A stretch of DNA of 64,000 bases from Falsibacillus albus. Its GTDB lineage: Bacteria > Bacillota > Bacilli > Bacillales > DSM-25281. The first letter of the stretch is position 1; each line of letters opens with the position of its first letter. Shown here one piece after another: positions 8,815-17,929 of the stretch. A model generated the notes under the pieces. That model was not told the DNA's origin. It saw only the letters and a list, made by a program, of their open reading frames with translations, and searched no databases. A program made the translations under genes and the position numbers. The stretch is taken from positions 434,001 through 498,000 of the forward strand of contig NZ_RCVZ01000001.1 in the NCBI RefSeq assembly GCF_003668575.1. Direction: 5' to 3'.

Positions 8815-10026
8815 ATGATGAAAAAATGGTTCAGAGAGGTTGAAGTGACAAAGGATTTATTCCTGTTATTAATAATAGGGGGTATATATTCTTTAAGCAT
8901 TGCGTTATCGAATACGTTTGTGAATATCTATTTATGGAAACAGTCTGGGAAATTCGTCGATCTAGGCATATATAATTTAAGTATAGTGATTTTTCAGCCC
9001 TTGACGTTCATTTTGGCTGGCAGGTGGGCGAAAAAGATTGACAGGGTGATTGTCCTCAGGATTGGGGTGATTTTTTTAGCCTTATTCTACCTTTGCGTTT
9101 TATTTGTAGGAGAGCATGCTTCAAAAAACCTTTTTTTGCTCGGAGCCTTGCTTGGCGTGGGCTACGGGTTTTATTGGCTGGCATTCAACGTGTTGACCTT
9201 TGAGATAACAGAACCTGAAACCAGGGATTTTTTTAATGGTTTTTTGGGTGCTTTGACATCTGCAGGCGGGATGATTGGTCCGATCCTGGCAGGTTTTATC
9301 ATTTCGAGATTTATGTCTTACAAAGGATATACGATTGTCTTTGCCATTTCCTTAGGACTTTTCTTTTTAGCGGTAGTATTAAGCTTTTCATTGAAGAGAA
9401 GGCCGGCAGAGGGAAAGTATTGGTTTCTGCGGATTTGGCAGGAGAGAAAACACAATGAAAATTGGAATTTGATCACAATGGCACATTTCTTTCAAGGACT
9501 GCGGGAAGGGACGTTCATTTTTGTCATCTCGGTTTTCGTCTTTATTTCAACAGGAAGTGAATTTGCCCTTGGAACGTTTGGATTGATTAATTCTGGGATC
9601 TCTTTTATCGGATATTCCATCGCTTCAAAAGTTATCAAAAAAGAATTTAGGAAAAAGGCCATTTTATTGGGGGGTCTGATTCTCTACGCAGCCATATTCC
9701 TCATTGTTTTTAAAATAAGCTACCCACGTCTTTTGATTTATGCGGCCACGATTGCCATTGCCTATCCGATGCTCCTTGTTCCATATATCTCGATGACATA
9801 TGATGTGATAGGCAGAGGATGGAAAGCAGCAGAAATGCGGATTGAATATATTGTCGTAAGAGAAGTTTTCTTGAATTTGGGGCGTTTTATCTCGATTATA
9901 TGTTTTATCATCGCAGTGACCCAATTCAATGATGCTAAAAGTATTCCTTTTCTACTCGCGATATTGGGGGCAGGGCATGCGTGCATTTATTTCTTTGTCA
10001 GGAAGATCCATATCCAGGCAACTTAA
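8815..10026 (+). CDS. yqgE: MFS transporter YqgE
   Basis: 403 residues with about 12 membrane helices; loop 2-3 carries a degenerate motif A (AGRWAKKIDRVIVLRIG). The central loop SLKRRPAEGKYWFLRIWQER separates the two six-helix halves. ATG 8815 follows AAAAGGGGAG. Its position between sodA and pbpA matches B. subtilis yqgE. Substrate unknown. A weak GC hairpin follows the stop at about 10028-10054 but lacks a good T run, so read-through toward pbpA is possible. Confidence 0.85.
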   Translation: MMKKWFREVEVTKDLFLLLIIGGIYSLSIALSNTFVNIYLWKQSGKFVDLGIYNLSIVIFQPLTFILAGRWAKKIDRVIVLRIGVIFLALFYLCVLFVGEHASKNLFLLGALLGVGYGFYWLAFNVLTFEITEPETRDFFNGFLGALTSAGGMIGPILAGFIISRFMSYKGYTIVFAISLGLFFLAVVLSFSLKRRPAEGKYWFLRIWQERKHNENWNLITMAHFFQGLREGTFIFVISVFVFISTGSEFALGTFGLINSGISFIGYSIASKVIKKEFRKKAILLGGLILYAAIFLIVFKISYPRLLIYAATIAIAYPMLLVPYISMTYDVIGRGWKAAEMRIEYIVVREVFLNLGRFISIICFIIAVTQFNDAKSIPFLLAILGAGHACIYFFVRKIHIQAT

Positions 10027-10166
10027 CATGGGAGGACGCATACCCCCTCCTTGAAAATTTATACAACATAAAGAATCCATTCTACTATAGAAAAAAGATG
10101 GTGTTTCTTTTACAATACAATAAGGATTAAAAATATTGTAATTTACATGAGAGGATTGTTAGAGCG

Positions 10167-12398
10167 TTGAAAAAAATGAAAAAAAAGAAAAAGACACATG
10201 TACCATTTAGGATGAATGTGTTGTTTTTTGTTGTCTTTTTGCTGTTTTCATTATTGATTCTGCGATTGGGCGTTGTGCAGATTGTTTTCGGGGAAAATTA
10301 CACGAGGGAAGTGCAGCGTACAGAGGATGTAACGGTCAACACTTCCGTTCCTAGGGGGAAAATTTTCGATAAGAATGGCAAGGCAGTTGTGGATAACACC
10401 CCGCTTAATGCCATTACATATACGCGTACACAATCTACTACCCAAAAAGAAGAATTAGATGTTGCAAAAAAACTGGCAAAAATGATTGATAAGCCTGACG
10501 ATAAAGTAACATTGCGTGAAAAGAAAGATTATTGGATGATGAAATTTCCCGATTTGGCTAAAAAGAAGATCACAGATGCCGAGTGGAAAAAATACGATAA
10601 CCAAAAATTTTCCGAAGATGAACTATACAATCTCAAACTGGACCGAATATCTGACGGCGATTTGAAAATGCTCACGAAAAACGATCTAGAGGTCCTTGCA
10701 ATCTATCGGGAAATGATAGGTGGTTATAATCTCGTTCCACAAATCATTAAAAAGGAAGGTGTGACTCCTGAAGAATTCGCTGTCGTTAGCGAGCATCTGA
10801 AGGAACTCCCTGGTGTTGACATTACCACTGACTGGGATCGATACTATGCTTTTGGATCTACTTTGAAATCAATCCTTGGAAATGTTTCTCGATCTGACCA
10901 AGGTCTTCCGAAAGAATTGGCGGACTATTATGTTGCGAGAGGCTACAGCCGGAATGATCGAGTCGGGACAAGCTATATTGAACAGCAATATGAAGATGTA
11001 CTTCAGGGAGAAAAAGCAAAAATAAAGAATATTACCGACAAATCGGGTAATGTCACCGATACGCAAACCATTTCGAAAGGTCAAAGAGGAAATGATATTG
11101 TGCTATCTGTCGATATCGAATTGCAGCAAAAAGTGGAGAAGATAATTGAGGATGAGCTATTGGCGGCAAAGAAGACTCCTGGCCATGAATTGCTGGACCG
11201 TGCGTTTGTCACAATGATGGACCCCTATACAGGTGAAATTCTTGCGATGGCAGGGAAGCAATACGTAAAAAATGAAAAAACGGGAAAACCGGAGCTTAGG
11301 GATTTTTCACTTGGAAACTTCACTACTTCTTATGCAATGGGATCAGCTGTAAAAGGTGCTACCGTCCTGACTGGATATAAAACAGGCGCAATAAAGCCGG
11401 GAGAAAAAATACAGGATGAAACGCTCCATATCAAGGGGACGCCTGACAAAAGTTCATGGAAATACATGGGTGTGATCAATGACCTGACTGCTTTGAAGCA
11501 ATCTTCCAATGTATATATGTTCAAAACAGCCATCAAGATTGGTGGAGGACAATACCGGCCGAATGAGCCGCTTCATATCAACATGGATGCATTCGATACA
11601 ATGCGAAACAGCTTTAAGCAATTTGGCTTGGGGGTACGGACCGGAATCGATCTACCAGGAGAACAAAAAGGATATGAAGGCTGGACGCAAGCTCCAGGTC
11701 TGCTTCTGGACTTTGCGATCGGGCAGTTTGATACCTATACCCCTCTTCAAATGGCTCAATATGTATCCACGATTGCCAATGGGGGTTACCGTATGGAGCC
11801 TCATATTGTAAAGGAAATAAGAAAACCCGTTGAAAAATCCGGGGAGATGGGTCCGGTTGTAGAAGAAATTGAACCAAAAGTGTTAAATCATCTGGATATG
11901 AAGCCTGAATGGATCAAGCGGGTCCAGGAAGGATTCCGTGAAGTGGCACAAGAGCCGGGTGGAACTGCCTATTCGGCATTTTACGGCCATACTGTCAGCA
12001 GCCATCCTACCGACTACAGCCCTGCTTCCAAAACGGGGACTGCGGAAGGGCTTTATGATGGTCCAAAGCGCCAGGAATTCGTAAATGCTGGAAAAGAAGT
12101 TCCGATGACTTGGAATTTGACGCTTGTCGGTTATGCACCGAGCGATCATCCAGAGGTGGCATTTTCTGTTGTCGTTCCATGGGCATATCAAGATGATCCT
12201 GCAAACCCGAGGACAAATACGAATATCGGAAAAAAAATCATGGACGCCTACTTTGATTTAAAGAAGGAACGTGAAGAAAAAGGATTGAATAAATCCACCT
12301 CCGTTCAAAAAGTTGAAAATATCGATGATGTTCAAAAAGGCTTGGCCGAAGCAAGAAAAGAAAACGATGAAGGCATCACTAAAAAAGACCAACAATAG
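10167..12398 (+). CDS. pbpA: Class B penicillin-binding protein (PBP2A-like transpeptidase)
   Basis: 743 residues. A very basic N-terminus and one membrane anchor (about residues 15-37) are followed by the PBP dimerisation domain (RGKIFDKNGKAVV near residue 63) and a C-terminal transpeptidase. Active-site motifs: Ser393-x-x-Lys (SAVK), Ser446-Ser-Asn448, and Lys622-Thr-Gly (SKTGTAEG). The family cross-links peptidoglycan outside the membrane; PBP2A of B. subtilis acts in cylindrical wall growth. TTG 10167 gives the best family N-terminus though its AGAGG site is rather far upstream. The C-terminal 50 residues are charged and look disordered. It directly precedes the pst operon, as in B. subtilis. 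Confidence 0.93.
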   Translation: MKKMKKKKKTHVPFRMNVLFFVVFLLFSLLILRLGVVQIVFGENYTREVQRTEDVTVNTSVPRGKIFDKNGKAVVDNTPLNAITYTRTQSTTQKEELDVAKKLAKMIDKPDDKVTLREKKDYWMMKFPDLAKKKITDAEWKKYDNQKFSEDELYNLKLDRISDGDLKMLTKNDLEVLAIYREMIGGYNLVPQIIKKEGVTPEEFAVVSEHLKELPGVDITTDWDRYYAFGSTLKSILGNVSRSDQGLPKELADYYVARGYSRNDRVGTSYIEQQYEDVLQGEKAKIKNITDKSGNVTDTQTISKGQRGNDIVLSVDIELQQKVEKIIEDELLAAKKTPGHELLDRAFVTMMDPYTGEILAMAGKQYVKNEKTGKPELRDFSLGNFTTSYAMGSAVKGATVLTGYKTGAIKPGEKIQDETLHIKGTPDKSSWKYMGVINDLTALKQSSNVYMFKTAIKIGGGQYRPNEPLHINMDAFDTMRNSFKQFGLGVRTGIDLPGEQKGYEGWTQAPGLLLDFAIGQFDTYTPLQMAQYVSTIANGGYRMEPHIVKEIRKPVEKSGEMGPVVEEIEPKVLNHLDMKPEWIKRVQEGFREVAQEPGGTAYSAFYGHTVSSHPTDYSPASKTGTAEGLYDGPKRQEFVNAGKEVPMTWNLTLVGYAPSDHPEVAFSVVVPWAYQDDPANPRTNTNIGKKIMDAYFDLKKEREEKGLNKSTSVQKVENIDDVQKGLAEARKENDEGITKKDQQ

Positions 12399-12407
12399 GA
12401 ATTATTT

Positions 12408-12437
12408 ACACCTGACATCAGTCAGGTGTTTTTTTTT
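12408..12437 (+). terminator. Terminator after pbpA
   Basis: ACACCTGAC and GTCAGGTGT, four-base loop, then nine T. It separates pbpA from the pst operon. Confidence 0.95.
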
Positions 12438-12487
12438 GATTACTGCACATAATAATAATGTTCCATTTGATGGCAAGCAGGAATCGA

Positions 12488-12557
12488 ATTTAGTCGAATT
12501 TACAAAACCTTTACAAACGATTAAAACCAAATTAATAGTCATCTATTAATCTATTAC
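12488..12557 (+). promoter_or_regulatory. Pho box and promoter of the pst operon
   Basis: TTTACA (12499-12504), TTTACA (12510-12515) and TTAAAA (12521-12526) are spaced by exactly 5 bases, the 11-bp period of Bacillus PhoP boxes; ATTTAG at 12488 would be a poor fourth unit. Candidate -10 elements TATTAA (12544) or TATTAC (12552) follow 17-25 bases downstream. Phosphate-starvation induction by PhoPR is inferred from family knowledge. Confidence 0.8.
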
Positions 12558-12599
12558 TCGTAGGACAAAACAACCATTAGTTTTAGGGGGAATTAAGAA

Positions 12600-13511
12600 A
12601 TGAAAAACCTAAAGAAATTCGGTCTACTTATGATGGTAGCCATGATCGTAGCATTTGCCGCAGCATGTGGTAACGGCAATAACAGTGCAAGCGATGGAGA
12701 TAACAAATCTTCAGATGGTGGTAACAAAGAGCTTTCAGGTTCATTGGTCATTTCAGGTTCTTCTGCAATGCAGCCACTTGTTGCAGCAGCTGCTGAACAA
12801 TTCATGAATGATAACCCAAGCGTAGACGTTCAAGTTAACGCTGGTGGTTCTGGTACAGGTCTTTCTCAAGTATCTGAAGGTTCCGTGCAAATCGGTAACT
12901 CTGACGTTTTCGCTGAAGAAAAAGACGGCATCCCTGCTGACAAGCTGGAAGATCATAAAGTAGCGGTTGTTGGTATGACTGCAGCTATCAATCCTAAAGT
13001 AGGTATTGACAATATCTCTAAAGAAGATTTAATCAAAGTTTTCACTGGTAAGATCACAAACTGGAAAGAGCTTGGCGGAGCTGACCAAAAAATCACGCTT
13101 GTAAACCGTCCTGATTCTTCCGGTACTCGTGCGACATTTGTAAAATTCGGCCTTGATGGCGCAACACCTGCTGAAGGCATCACTGAAGATGCGAACAATA
13201 CAGTTAAGAAAATCATCAACGAAACACCTGGTGCAATCGGATACCTTGCTTTCTCTTACTTGAATGACGATAAAGTAAAAGGTCTTTCCATCGACGGCGT
13301 GAAACCTACTGATGAAAATGTTCAAAGCGGAAAGTTCCCAATCTGGGCTTACGAGCATTCTTATACAAAAGGAAAAGCTGATGGCTTAGCGAAAGCATTC
13401 ATCGACTACATGATGAGCGACAAAGTTCAAAACGATCTTGTTCCTAACCAAGGATATATCGCTTCATCTAAAATGAAAGTTGAACGTGACGCAAAAGGAA
13501 ACATGAAGTAA
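12600..13511 (+). CDS. pstS: Phosphate-binding lipoprotein PstS
   Basis: 303 residues. A lipoprotein signal ends at AFAAACG, with Cys23 as the lipidated residue, followed by a Ser/Asn/Gly/Asp-rich linker and the periplasmic-binding fold. Phosphate-binding segments typical of PstS are visible: ISGSSAMQPL, AGGSGTGLSQV, IGNSDVF, and RPDSSGTRATF. It catches phosphate outside the membrane and delivers it to PstC/PstA. First gene of the operon under a Pho box. GGGGG lies 8-10 bases before ATG 12600. Confidence 0.97.
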   Translation: MKNLKKFGLLMMVAMIVAFAAACGNGNNSASDGDNKSSDGGNKELSGSLVISGSSAMQPLVAAAAEQFMNDNPSVDVQVNAGGSGTGLSQVSEGSVQIGNSDVFAEEKDGIPADKLEDHKVAVVGMTAAINPKVGIDNISKEDLIKVFTGKITNWKELGGADQKITLVNRPDSSGTRATFVKFGLDGATPAEGITEDANNTVKKIINETPGAIGYLAFSYLNDDKVKGLSIDGVKPTDENVQSGKFPIWAYEHSYTKGKADGLAKAFIDYMMSDKVQNDLVPNQGYIASSKMKVERDAKGNMK

Positions 13512-13544
13512 TTCAATGCTTTCAAAGTGAAGGCAATTCATGCA

Positions 13545-13573
13545 AGGGTAAATGCCTCCTGGGCATTTACCCT
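13545..13573 (+). promoter_or_regulatory. Intercistronic hairpin between pstS and pstC
   Basis: AGGGTAAATGCC (13545-13556) and GGCATTTACCCT (13562-13573) form a perfect 12-bp stem without a T run. Such a hairpin could protect pstS mRNA or partly end transcription, giving more binding protein than permease; this role is inference. Confidence 0.6.
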
Positions 13574-13602
13574 ATTATGACGTTATTAGGGGTGTTATAA
13601 AT

Positions 13603-14520
13603 ATGGAAAAAACGGTTCCTGCTTCCAAGAGATTGATGAAATCCAGCAAGTCAAGGATGAATGGGGAATTCACTGGAAGGCTTTTAGTTACGCTATGTGC
13701 CTTAATCATGATTGCAGCCACCGTCTCGATCACGATATTTCTAGGGACGAAAGGTTTGCAGGCATTCATTAAAAATGGTGTAAATCCAATTGAATTCTTA
13801 ACCAGTGCAAATTGGAATCCTTTAAAGGAAAAACCAGGATACGGGGCATTGACGTTTATTTTCGGTTCATTTGCTGTTACCTTGCTATCAGCATTGGTGG
13901 CCGCTCCGCTTGGAATTGGCGGTGCCATCTTCATGACCGAAATTGCTCCATCATGGGGAAGGAAAGTCCTGCAGCCGGTAATTGAGTTATTGGTTGGAAT
14001 TCCTTCTGTTGTTTATGGATTCATAGGGCTTACAGTATTGGTGCCATTTGTACGTCATCATATCGGCGGGCTAGGCTTTGGCCTTCTGACAGGTACAGTC
14101 GTGCTGGCCGTCATGATTTTACCGACAATCACAACGATTGCGACAGATGCAATGAGTACACTACCCAAAAATTTGCGTGAAGGCTCCTATGCGTTGGGTG
14201 CCACACGCTGGCAAACGATCAGAAAAGTATTGATTCCGGCAGCATTACCTTCATTATTGACTGCAATCGTACTAGGGATGGCAAGAGCATTTGGAGAGGC
14301 TTTAGCTGTGCAGATGGTAATCGGGAATTCAAGGGACCTGCCGTCCAGCATTTTGGATACAGCGGCAACCTTGACGACCATCATTACCTTGAATATTGGA
14401 AACACAACCTATGGAAGTGTGGAAAATAATACGCTTTGGTCAATGGGATTAATTCTTCTCATTATGTCCTTTGGCTTTATCTTGCTGATCCGTTATCTTT
14501 CTTCTAGGAGGAAATTATAA
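13603..14520 (+). CDS. pstC: Phosphate ABC transporter permease PstC
   Basis: 305 residues from ATG 13603, preceded by AGGGGTG; an upstream in-frame ATG lies within the intercistronic hairpin and is rejected. Six membrane helices; the ABC coupling (EAA) loop is EGSYALGATRWQTIRKVLIP. A typical LLVGIPSVVYGFIGL segment is present. It forms the membrane channel with PstA. Its stop codon shares one base with the pstA start, so the two are translationally coupled. Confidence 0.95.
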   Translation: MEKTVPASKRLMKSSKSRMNGEFTGRLLVTLCALIMIAATVSITIFLGTKGLQAFIKNGVNPIEFLTSANWNPLKEKPGYGALTFIFGSFAVTLLSALVAAPLGIGGAIFMTEIAPSWGRKVLQPVIELLVGIPSVVYGFIGLTVLVPFVRHHIGGLGFGLLTGTVVLAVMILPTITTIATDAMSTLPKNLREGSYALGATRWQTIRKVLIPAALPSLLTAIVLGMARAFGEALAVQMVIGNSRDLPSSILDTAATLTTIITLNIGNTTYGSVENNTLWSMGLILLIMSFGFILLIRYLSSRRKL

Positions 14521-15410
14521 TGAATAGTAAAGTTGCAGATCGAATAGCAACCAGTGTATTTGGACTGATTGCTGTCATTATCGTCGGAGTTCTGATTAGT
14601 TTATTTGCTTATATATTGATCAACGGAGTATCCCATATTTCCTTGAAATTTCTGACAAGCCCATCGAGTTCGTTCCGCGAAGGTGGAGGCATACGGGATC
14701 AACTCTTTAATTCCATTTACATTTTGGTCATTACGATGATTATCACAGTGCCGCTTGGATTAGGCGGAGGCATTTACATGGCTGAATATGCAAAGCCTGG
14801 AAAGGTTACGGATGCCATCCGTTCTTGTGTTGAAGTATTGGCTTCTCTTCCTTCCATCGTTATCGGCATGTTCGGATTATTGATGTTTGTTAATTTAACA
14901 GGCTGGGGATATACCATTATAGGTGGCGCCTTGGCACTGACAGTATTTAACCTTCCTGTCATGGTCCGGGTAAGTGAGGATGCAATCCGCAACCTGCCGC
15001 GTGAATTGAAGGAAGCAAGCCTTGCATTGGGAATCACACATTGGCATACGATCAAGACGGTCCTTTTGCCATCTGCATTCCCTTCAATCCTGACGGGGGC
15101 AATCCTTGCTGCGGGCCGTGTATTCGGGGAAGCTGCGGCTCTCTTATTTACGGCAGGTCTTTCAACGCCAAGATTGAATTATATGGATTGGAATCCTTTT
15201 TCACATACATCGCCATTGAATGTATTCCGTCCTGCTGAGACATTGGCCGTTCACATTTGGTCGGTGAATACGTCAGGGCTTATCCCAGATGCGAAAGAAA
15301 TATCTGCAGGGGCTTCAGCCGTATTGATTATCGCGGTGCTAGTCTTTAACTTATCTGCAAGATGGATCGGAAGTCTTATTCATAAAAAATTAACAGCAAA
15401 CAGCAAATAA
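14520..15410 (+). CDS. pstA: Phosphate ABC transporter permease PstA
   Basis: 296 residues, six membrane helices, with EAA loop KEASLALGITHWHTIKTVLL and the family segment VLASLPSIVIGMFGLL. ATG overlaps the pstC stop by one base (TAATG), and AGGAGG lies inside the pstC end. PstA pairs with PstC to carry phosphate inward, powered by the PstB ATPases encoded next. Confidence 0.95.
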   Translation: MNSKVADRIATSVFGLIAVIIVGVLISLFAYILINGVSHISLKFLTSPSSSFREGGGIRDQLFNSIYILVITMIITVPLGLGGGIYMAEYAKPGKVTDAIRSCVEVLASLPSIVIGMFGLLMFVNLTGWGYTIIGGALALTVFNLPVMVRVSEDAIRNLPRELKEASLALGITHWHTIKTVLLPSAFPSILTGAILAAGRVFGEAAALLFTAGLSTPRLNYMDWNPFSHTSPLNVFRPAETLAVHIWSVNTSGLIPDAKEISAGASAVLIIAVLVFNLSARWIGSLIHKKLTANSK

Positions 15411-15432
15411 TAATGAACAGGTGTGATTAATT

Positions 15433-16251
15433 ATGTACACTGTGATGGAAGTTAATAAATCGAAAAAAACGTCCAGTATTTCAGTTTCCAGCAAGCCTGA
15501 AACGATATTGAAGGTTGAAGATCTGAGTATTTACTACGGCGAGAAAAAAGCGGTCAATAATGTATCCATGAAAATCGGAAAAAATGCCGTCACTGCTTTG
15601 ATCGGTCCGTCGGGCTGCGGGAAATCGACATTTCTCCGCAGCATCAACCGTATGAATGATTTAATTCCAATTGCCCGCAATGAAGGGAAAATCATATATG
15701 ATGATGTCAATTTATTGGATGAAAAAATTGATGTGGTTTCATTAAGGAAAGAAATCGGCATGGTGTTTCAAAAGCCGAATCCTTTTCCGAAATCCATTTA
15801 TGAAAACATTACCCACGCTTTGAAATTCAATGGAATCAGAAAAAAATCGACATTGGACCAAGTGGTGGAAGAAAGCTTGACGAAAGCAGCTTTATGGGAT
15901 GAAGTAAAGGACCGTCTCCATACTTCTGCCCATTCCCTTTCAGGCGGTCAACAGCAGCGCCTCTGCATTGCAAGGACGATTGCCATGAAACCGACAGTCA
16001 TGCTTCTCGATGAGCCTTCTTCGGCGTTGGATCCAATTTCTAATGCGAAAATAGAGGAATTGATCCTTAATTTGAAGAAAGATTATTCTATCGTGATCGT
16101 AACGCATAATATGGGACAGGCGGCGAGGATATCCGATAAAACAGCTTTCTTCTATAATGGCGATTTGATTGAATTCGATGATACTGAAACAATCTTTACG
16201 AATCCTTCCGTTCAAAAAACAGAAGAATACATCTCTGGAAGATTCGGATAG
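15433..16251 (+). CDS. pstBA: Phosphate ABC transporter ATPase PstB (first copy)
   Basis: 272 residues. Walker [11 protein letters not shown]-loop in [18 protein letters not shown] signature LSGGQQQR, Walker [13 protein letters not shown], and H-loop VTHNM are all present, with the PstB-specific NRMNDLIP segment. It has a 25-residue Ser/Lys-rich N-terminal extension that the second copy lacks. RBS AGGTG lies before ATG 15433. Tandem ATPase genes here mirror pstBA-pstBB of B. subtilis; whether they act as a heterodimer is inference. Confidence 0.95.
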   Translation: MYTVMEVNKSKKTSSISVSSKPETILKVEDLSIYYGEKKAVNNVSMKIGKNAVTALIGPSGCGKSTFLRSINRMNDLIPIARNEGKIIYDDVNLLDEKIDVVSLRKEIGMVFQKPNPFPKSIYENITHALKFNGIRKKSTLDQVVEESLTKAALWDEVKDRLHTSAHSLSGGQQQRLCIARTIAMKPTVMLLDEPSSALDPISNAKIEELILNLKKDYSIVIVTHNMGQAARISDKTAFFYNGDLIEFDDTETIFTNPSVQKTEEYISGRFG

Positions 16252-16266
16252 AAGGGGGAAGAAAAG

Positions 16267-17040
16267 ATGTCAACTATCACGGCAAAAAAACAAGTATTCG
16301 ACATTAATGATTTGAATCTTTGGTATGGAAATAGCCATGCTCTGAAAAATATCAATTTTTCAGTTGCGGAGAATGAAGTCACTGCGATCATCGGACCATC
16401 TGGGTGTGGGAAATCAACTTTCATCAAGACTTTGAATTTAATGATCCAAACGATTCCAAGTGTGAAAATGTCCGGGGAAATCATGTATGATGGAAAGAAC
16501 ATTCTTTCATCAAGGCTTGATTTAGTAAATCTCCGCAAGAATGTCGGGATGGTATTCCAAAAAGGGAACCCTTTCCCACAGTCTATCTATGACAATGTAA
16601 CGTACGGGCCGAAAATCCACGGAACTAAAAAGAAAAAGGTATTGGATGAAATTGTTGAGAAAAGTTTGCGCGACGTTGCATTATGGGATGAAGTAAAGGA
16701 TAGATTAAATGCCCCTGCACTAGGATTATCAGGCGGCCAGCAGCAGCGTCTTTGCATCGCCAGGGCACTGGCAACGAAGCCTGATGTCATACTGATGGAT
16801 GAGCCGACATCGGCACTTGATCCAATTTCAACGATGAAAATTGAAGAATTGGTCCTGGAATTGAAAAAGGAATACACAATTGTCATGGTTACCCACAATA
16901 TGCAGCAGGCTTCAAGGGTGTCTGACAAAACGGCATTTTTCTTGATGGGTGAATTGGTTGAATTCGATGAAACCGAAAAAATATTTTCTAACCCTAACGA
17001 TCAACGCACGGAGGATTATGTATCCGGAAGGTTCGGTTAA
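16267..17040 (+). CDS. pstBB: Phosphate ABC transporter ATPase PstB (second copy)
   Basis: 257 residues with Walker [11 protein letters not shown]-loop [15 protein letters not shown], signature LSGGQQQR, Walker [13 protein letters not shown] and H-loop THNM. It is paralogous to the preceding gene along its whole length (same [10 protein letters not shown] segment), so the pair arose by tandem duplication. AGAAGGGGG precedes ATG 16267, 15 bases after the first copy ends. Confidence 0.95.
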   Translation: MSTITAKKQVFDINDLNLWYGNSHALKNINFSVAENEVTAIIGPSGCGKSTFIKTLNLMIQTIPSVKMSGEIMYDGKNILSSRLDLVNLRKNVGMVFQKGNPFPQSIYDNVTYGPKIHGTKKKKVLDEIVEKSLRDVALWDEVKDRLNAPALGLSGGQQQRLCIARALATKPDVILMDEPTSALDPISTMKIEELVLELKKEYTIVMVTHNMQQASRVSDKTAFFLMGELVEFDETEKIFSNPNDQRTEDYVSGRFG

Positions 17041-17090
17041 AAGATTGGCAGGTTAATGATTAAGAGCATAATGAGGATGGGGTGTTGTAA

Positions 17091-17750
17091 ATGAATGTAC
17101 GAACAAACTTTGATCTGAACTTAAAGCAATTAAAAGAACAGTTGCTTCAAATGGCAGATACAGCACGAGATGCATTGAAAGAATCCATTAAAGCCTTGAA
17201 AACGCAGGATATCGAGAAGGCAAACGAGATCATTGCAAACGATAATACAATTGATCGCTTGGAGGATGAAATTAACAGCAAGGCATTGGCGCTAATTGCA
17301 AAGGAATCTCCTGTTGCAACAGATTTGAGGAAAATCATCGTGGCCATCAAGGTATCCTCAGAAATAGAGCGAATCGGTGATATGGCAGTAAATATTGCTA
17401 AATCTACGCTTCATATTGGTGATGAGAAGCATATTAAAAACATCGTGGACATCCCGAAAATGGCGGATATGGCAATGGATATGCTTTCTTCTTCATTAAC
17501 TGCATTCTATTCGGAAGACGTTACATTGGCAAAAGAGTGCGCAGATCAGGATGATGAAGTGGATAAAATGTATGGCGAGCTGATCCAGGAATTAATGGGA
17601 TACATCCCCAATCATCCTTCAGCCATCAATCAGATCACACAGCTTGCATTTGTGTCCCGCTATATTGAACGTGTAGCGGACCATGCCACAAATATTTCCG
17701 AGCACGTCATTTTCCTTGTGACCGGGAAGAAGTATGACCTTAATGCTTAA
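17091..17750 (+). CDS. phoU: Phosphate signalling protein PhoU
   Basis: 219 residues, two PhoU three-helix repeats, each with the metal-binding E-R-x-x-D motif: EIERIGDMAVNIAKS and YIERVADHATNISEH. In other bacteria PhoU links Pst to the PhoR kinase and keeps the Pho response off when phosphate is plentiful. It ends the pst operon here, before a strong terminator; as I recall it B. subtilis lacks phoU at this site. RBS GGATGGGGTG before ATG 17091. Confidence 0.93.
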   Translation: MNVRTNFDLNLKQLKEQLLQMADTARDALKESIKALKTQDIEKANEIIANDNTIDRLEDEINSKALALIAKESPVATDLRKIIVAIKVSSEIERIGDMAVNIAKSTLHIGDEKHIKNIVDIPKMADMAMDMLSSSLTAFYSEDVTLAKECADQDDEVDKMYGELIQELMGYIPNHPSAINQITQLAFVSRYIERVADHATNISEHVIFLVTGKKYDLNA

Positions 17751-17758
17751 ATGACAGG

Positions 17759-17790
17759 AAACCGAGAGCATGGATGCTCTCGGTTTTTTT
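17759..17790 (+). terminator. Terminator of the pst-phoU operon
   Basis: AACCGAGAGCAT and ATGCTCTCGGTT with a two-base loop (stem tip frayed), then a run of T. Confidence 0.95.
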
Positions 17791-17840
17791 GCGTTAACTG
17801 CTAAAGGGAAAAGGTTCTATTTTTTTAAATGATTGTAAAA

Positions 17841-17894
17841 TTTACGTAAAATTATCACTCCATTTATAGTATTTTTTTCATATTAAAGTAGAAT
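17841..17894 (+). promoter_or_regulatory. Pho-box-like array and promoter before the chemotaxis-type gene
   Basis: TTTACG (17841-17846), TTATCA (17852-17857) and TTTATA (17863-17868) are spaced by exactly 5 bases, as in the pst Pho box. TAGAAT (17889-17894) follows 20 bases later as a possible -10. Match to the TT(A/T/C)ACA pattern is weaker than at pstS, and AT-rich sequence makes chance matches possible. Confidence 0.5.
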
Positions 17895-17929
17895 TTAGTA
17901 TGTAAATTATCCTATGTGGGGGGAAACTG

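Noticed and set aside
10028-10054. Terminator after yqgE
   Set aside because: GGGAGG and CCTCC can pair, but the loop is C-rich and there is no T run, so it was not listed as a terminator.
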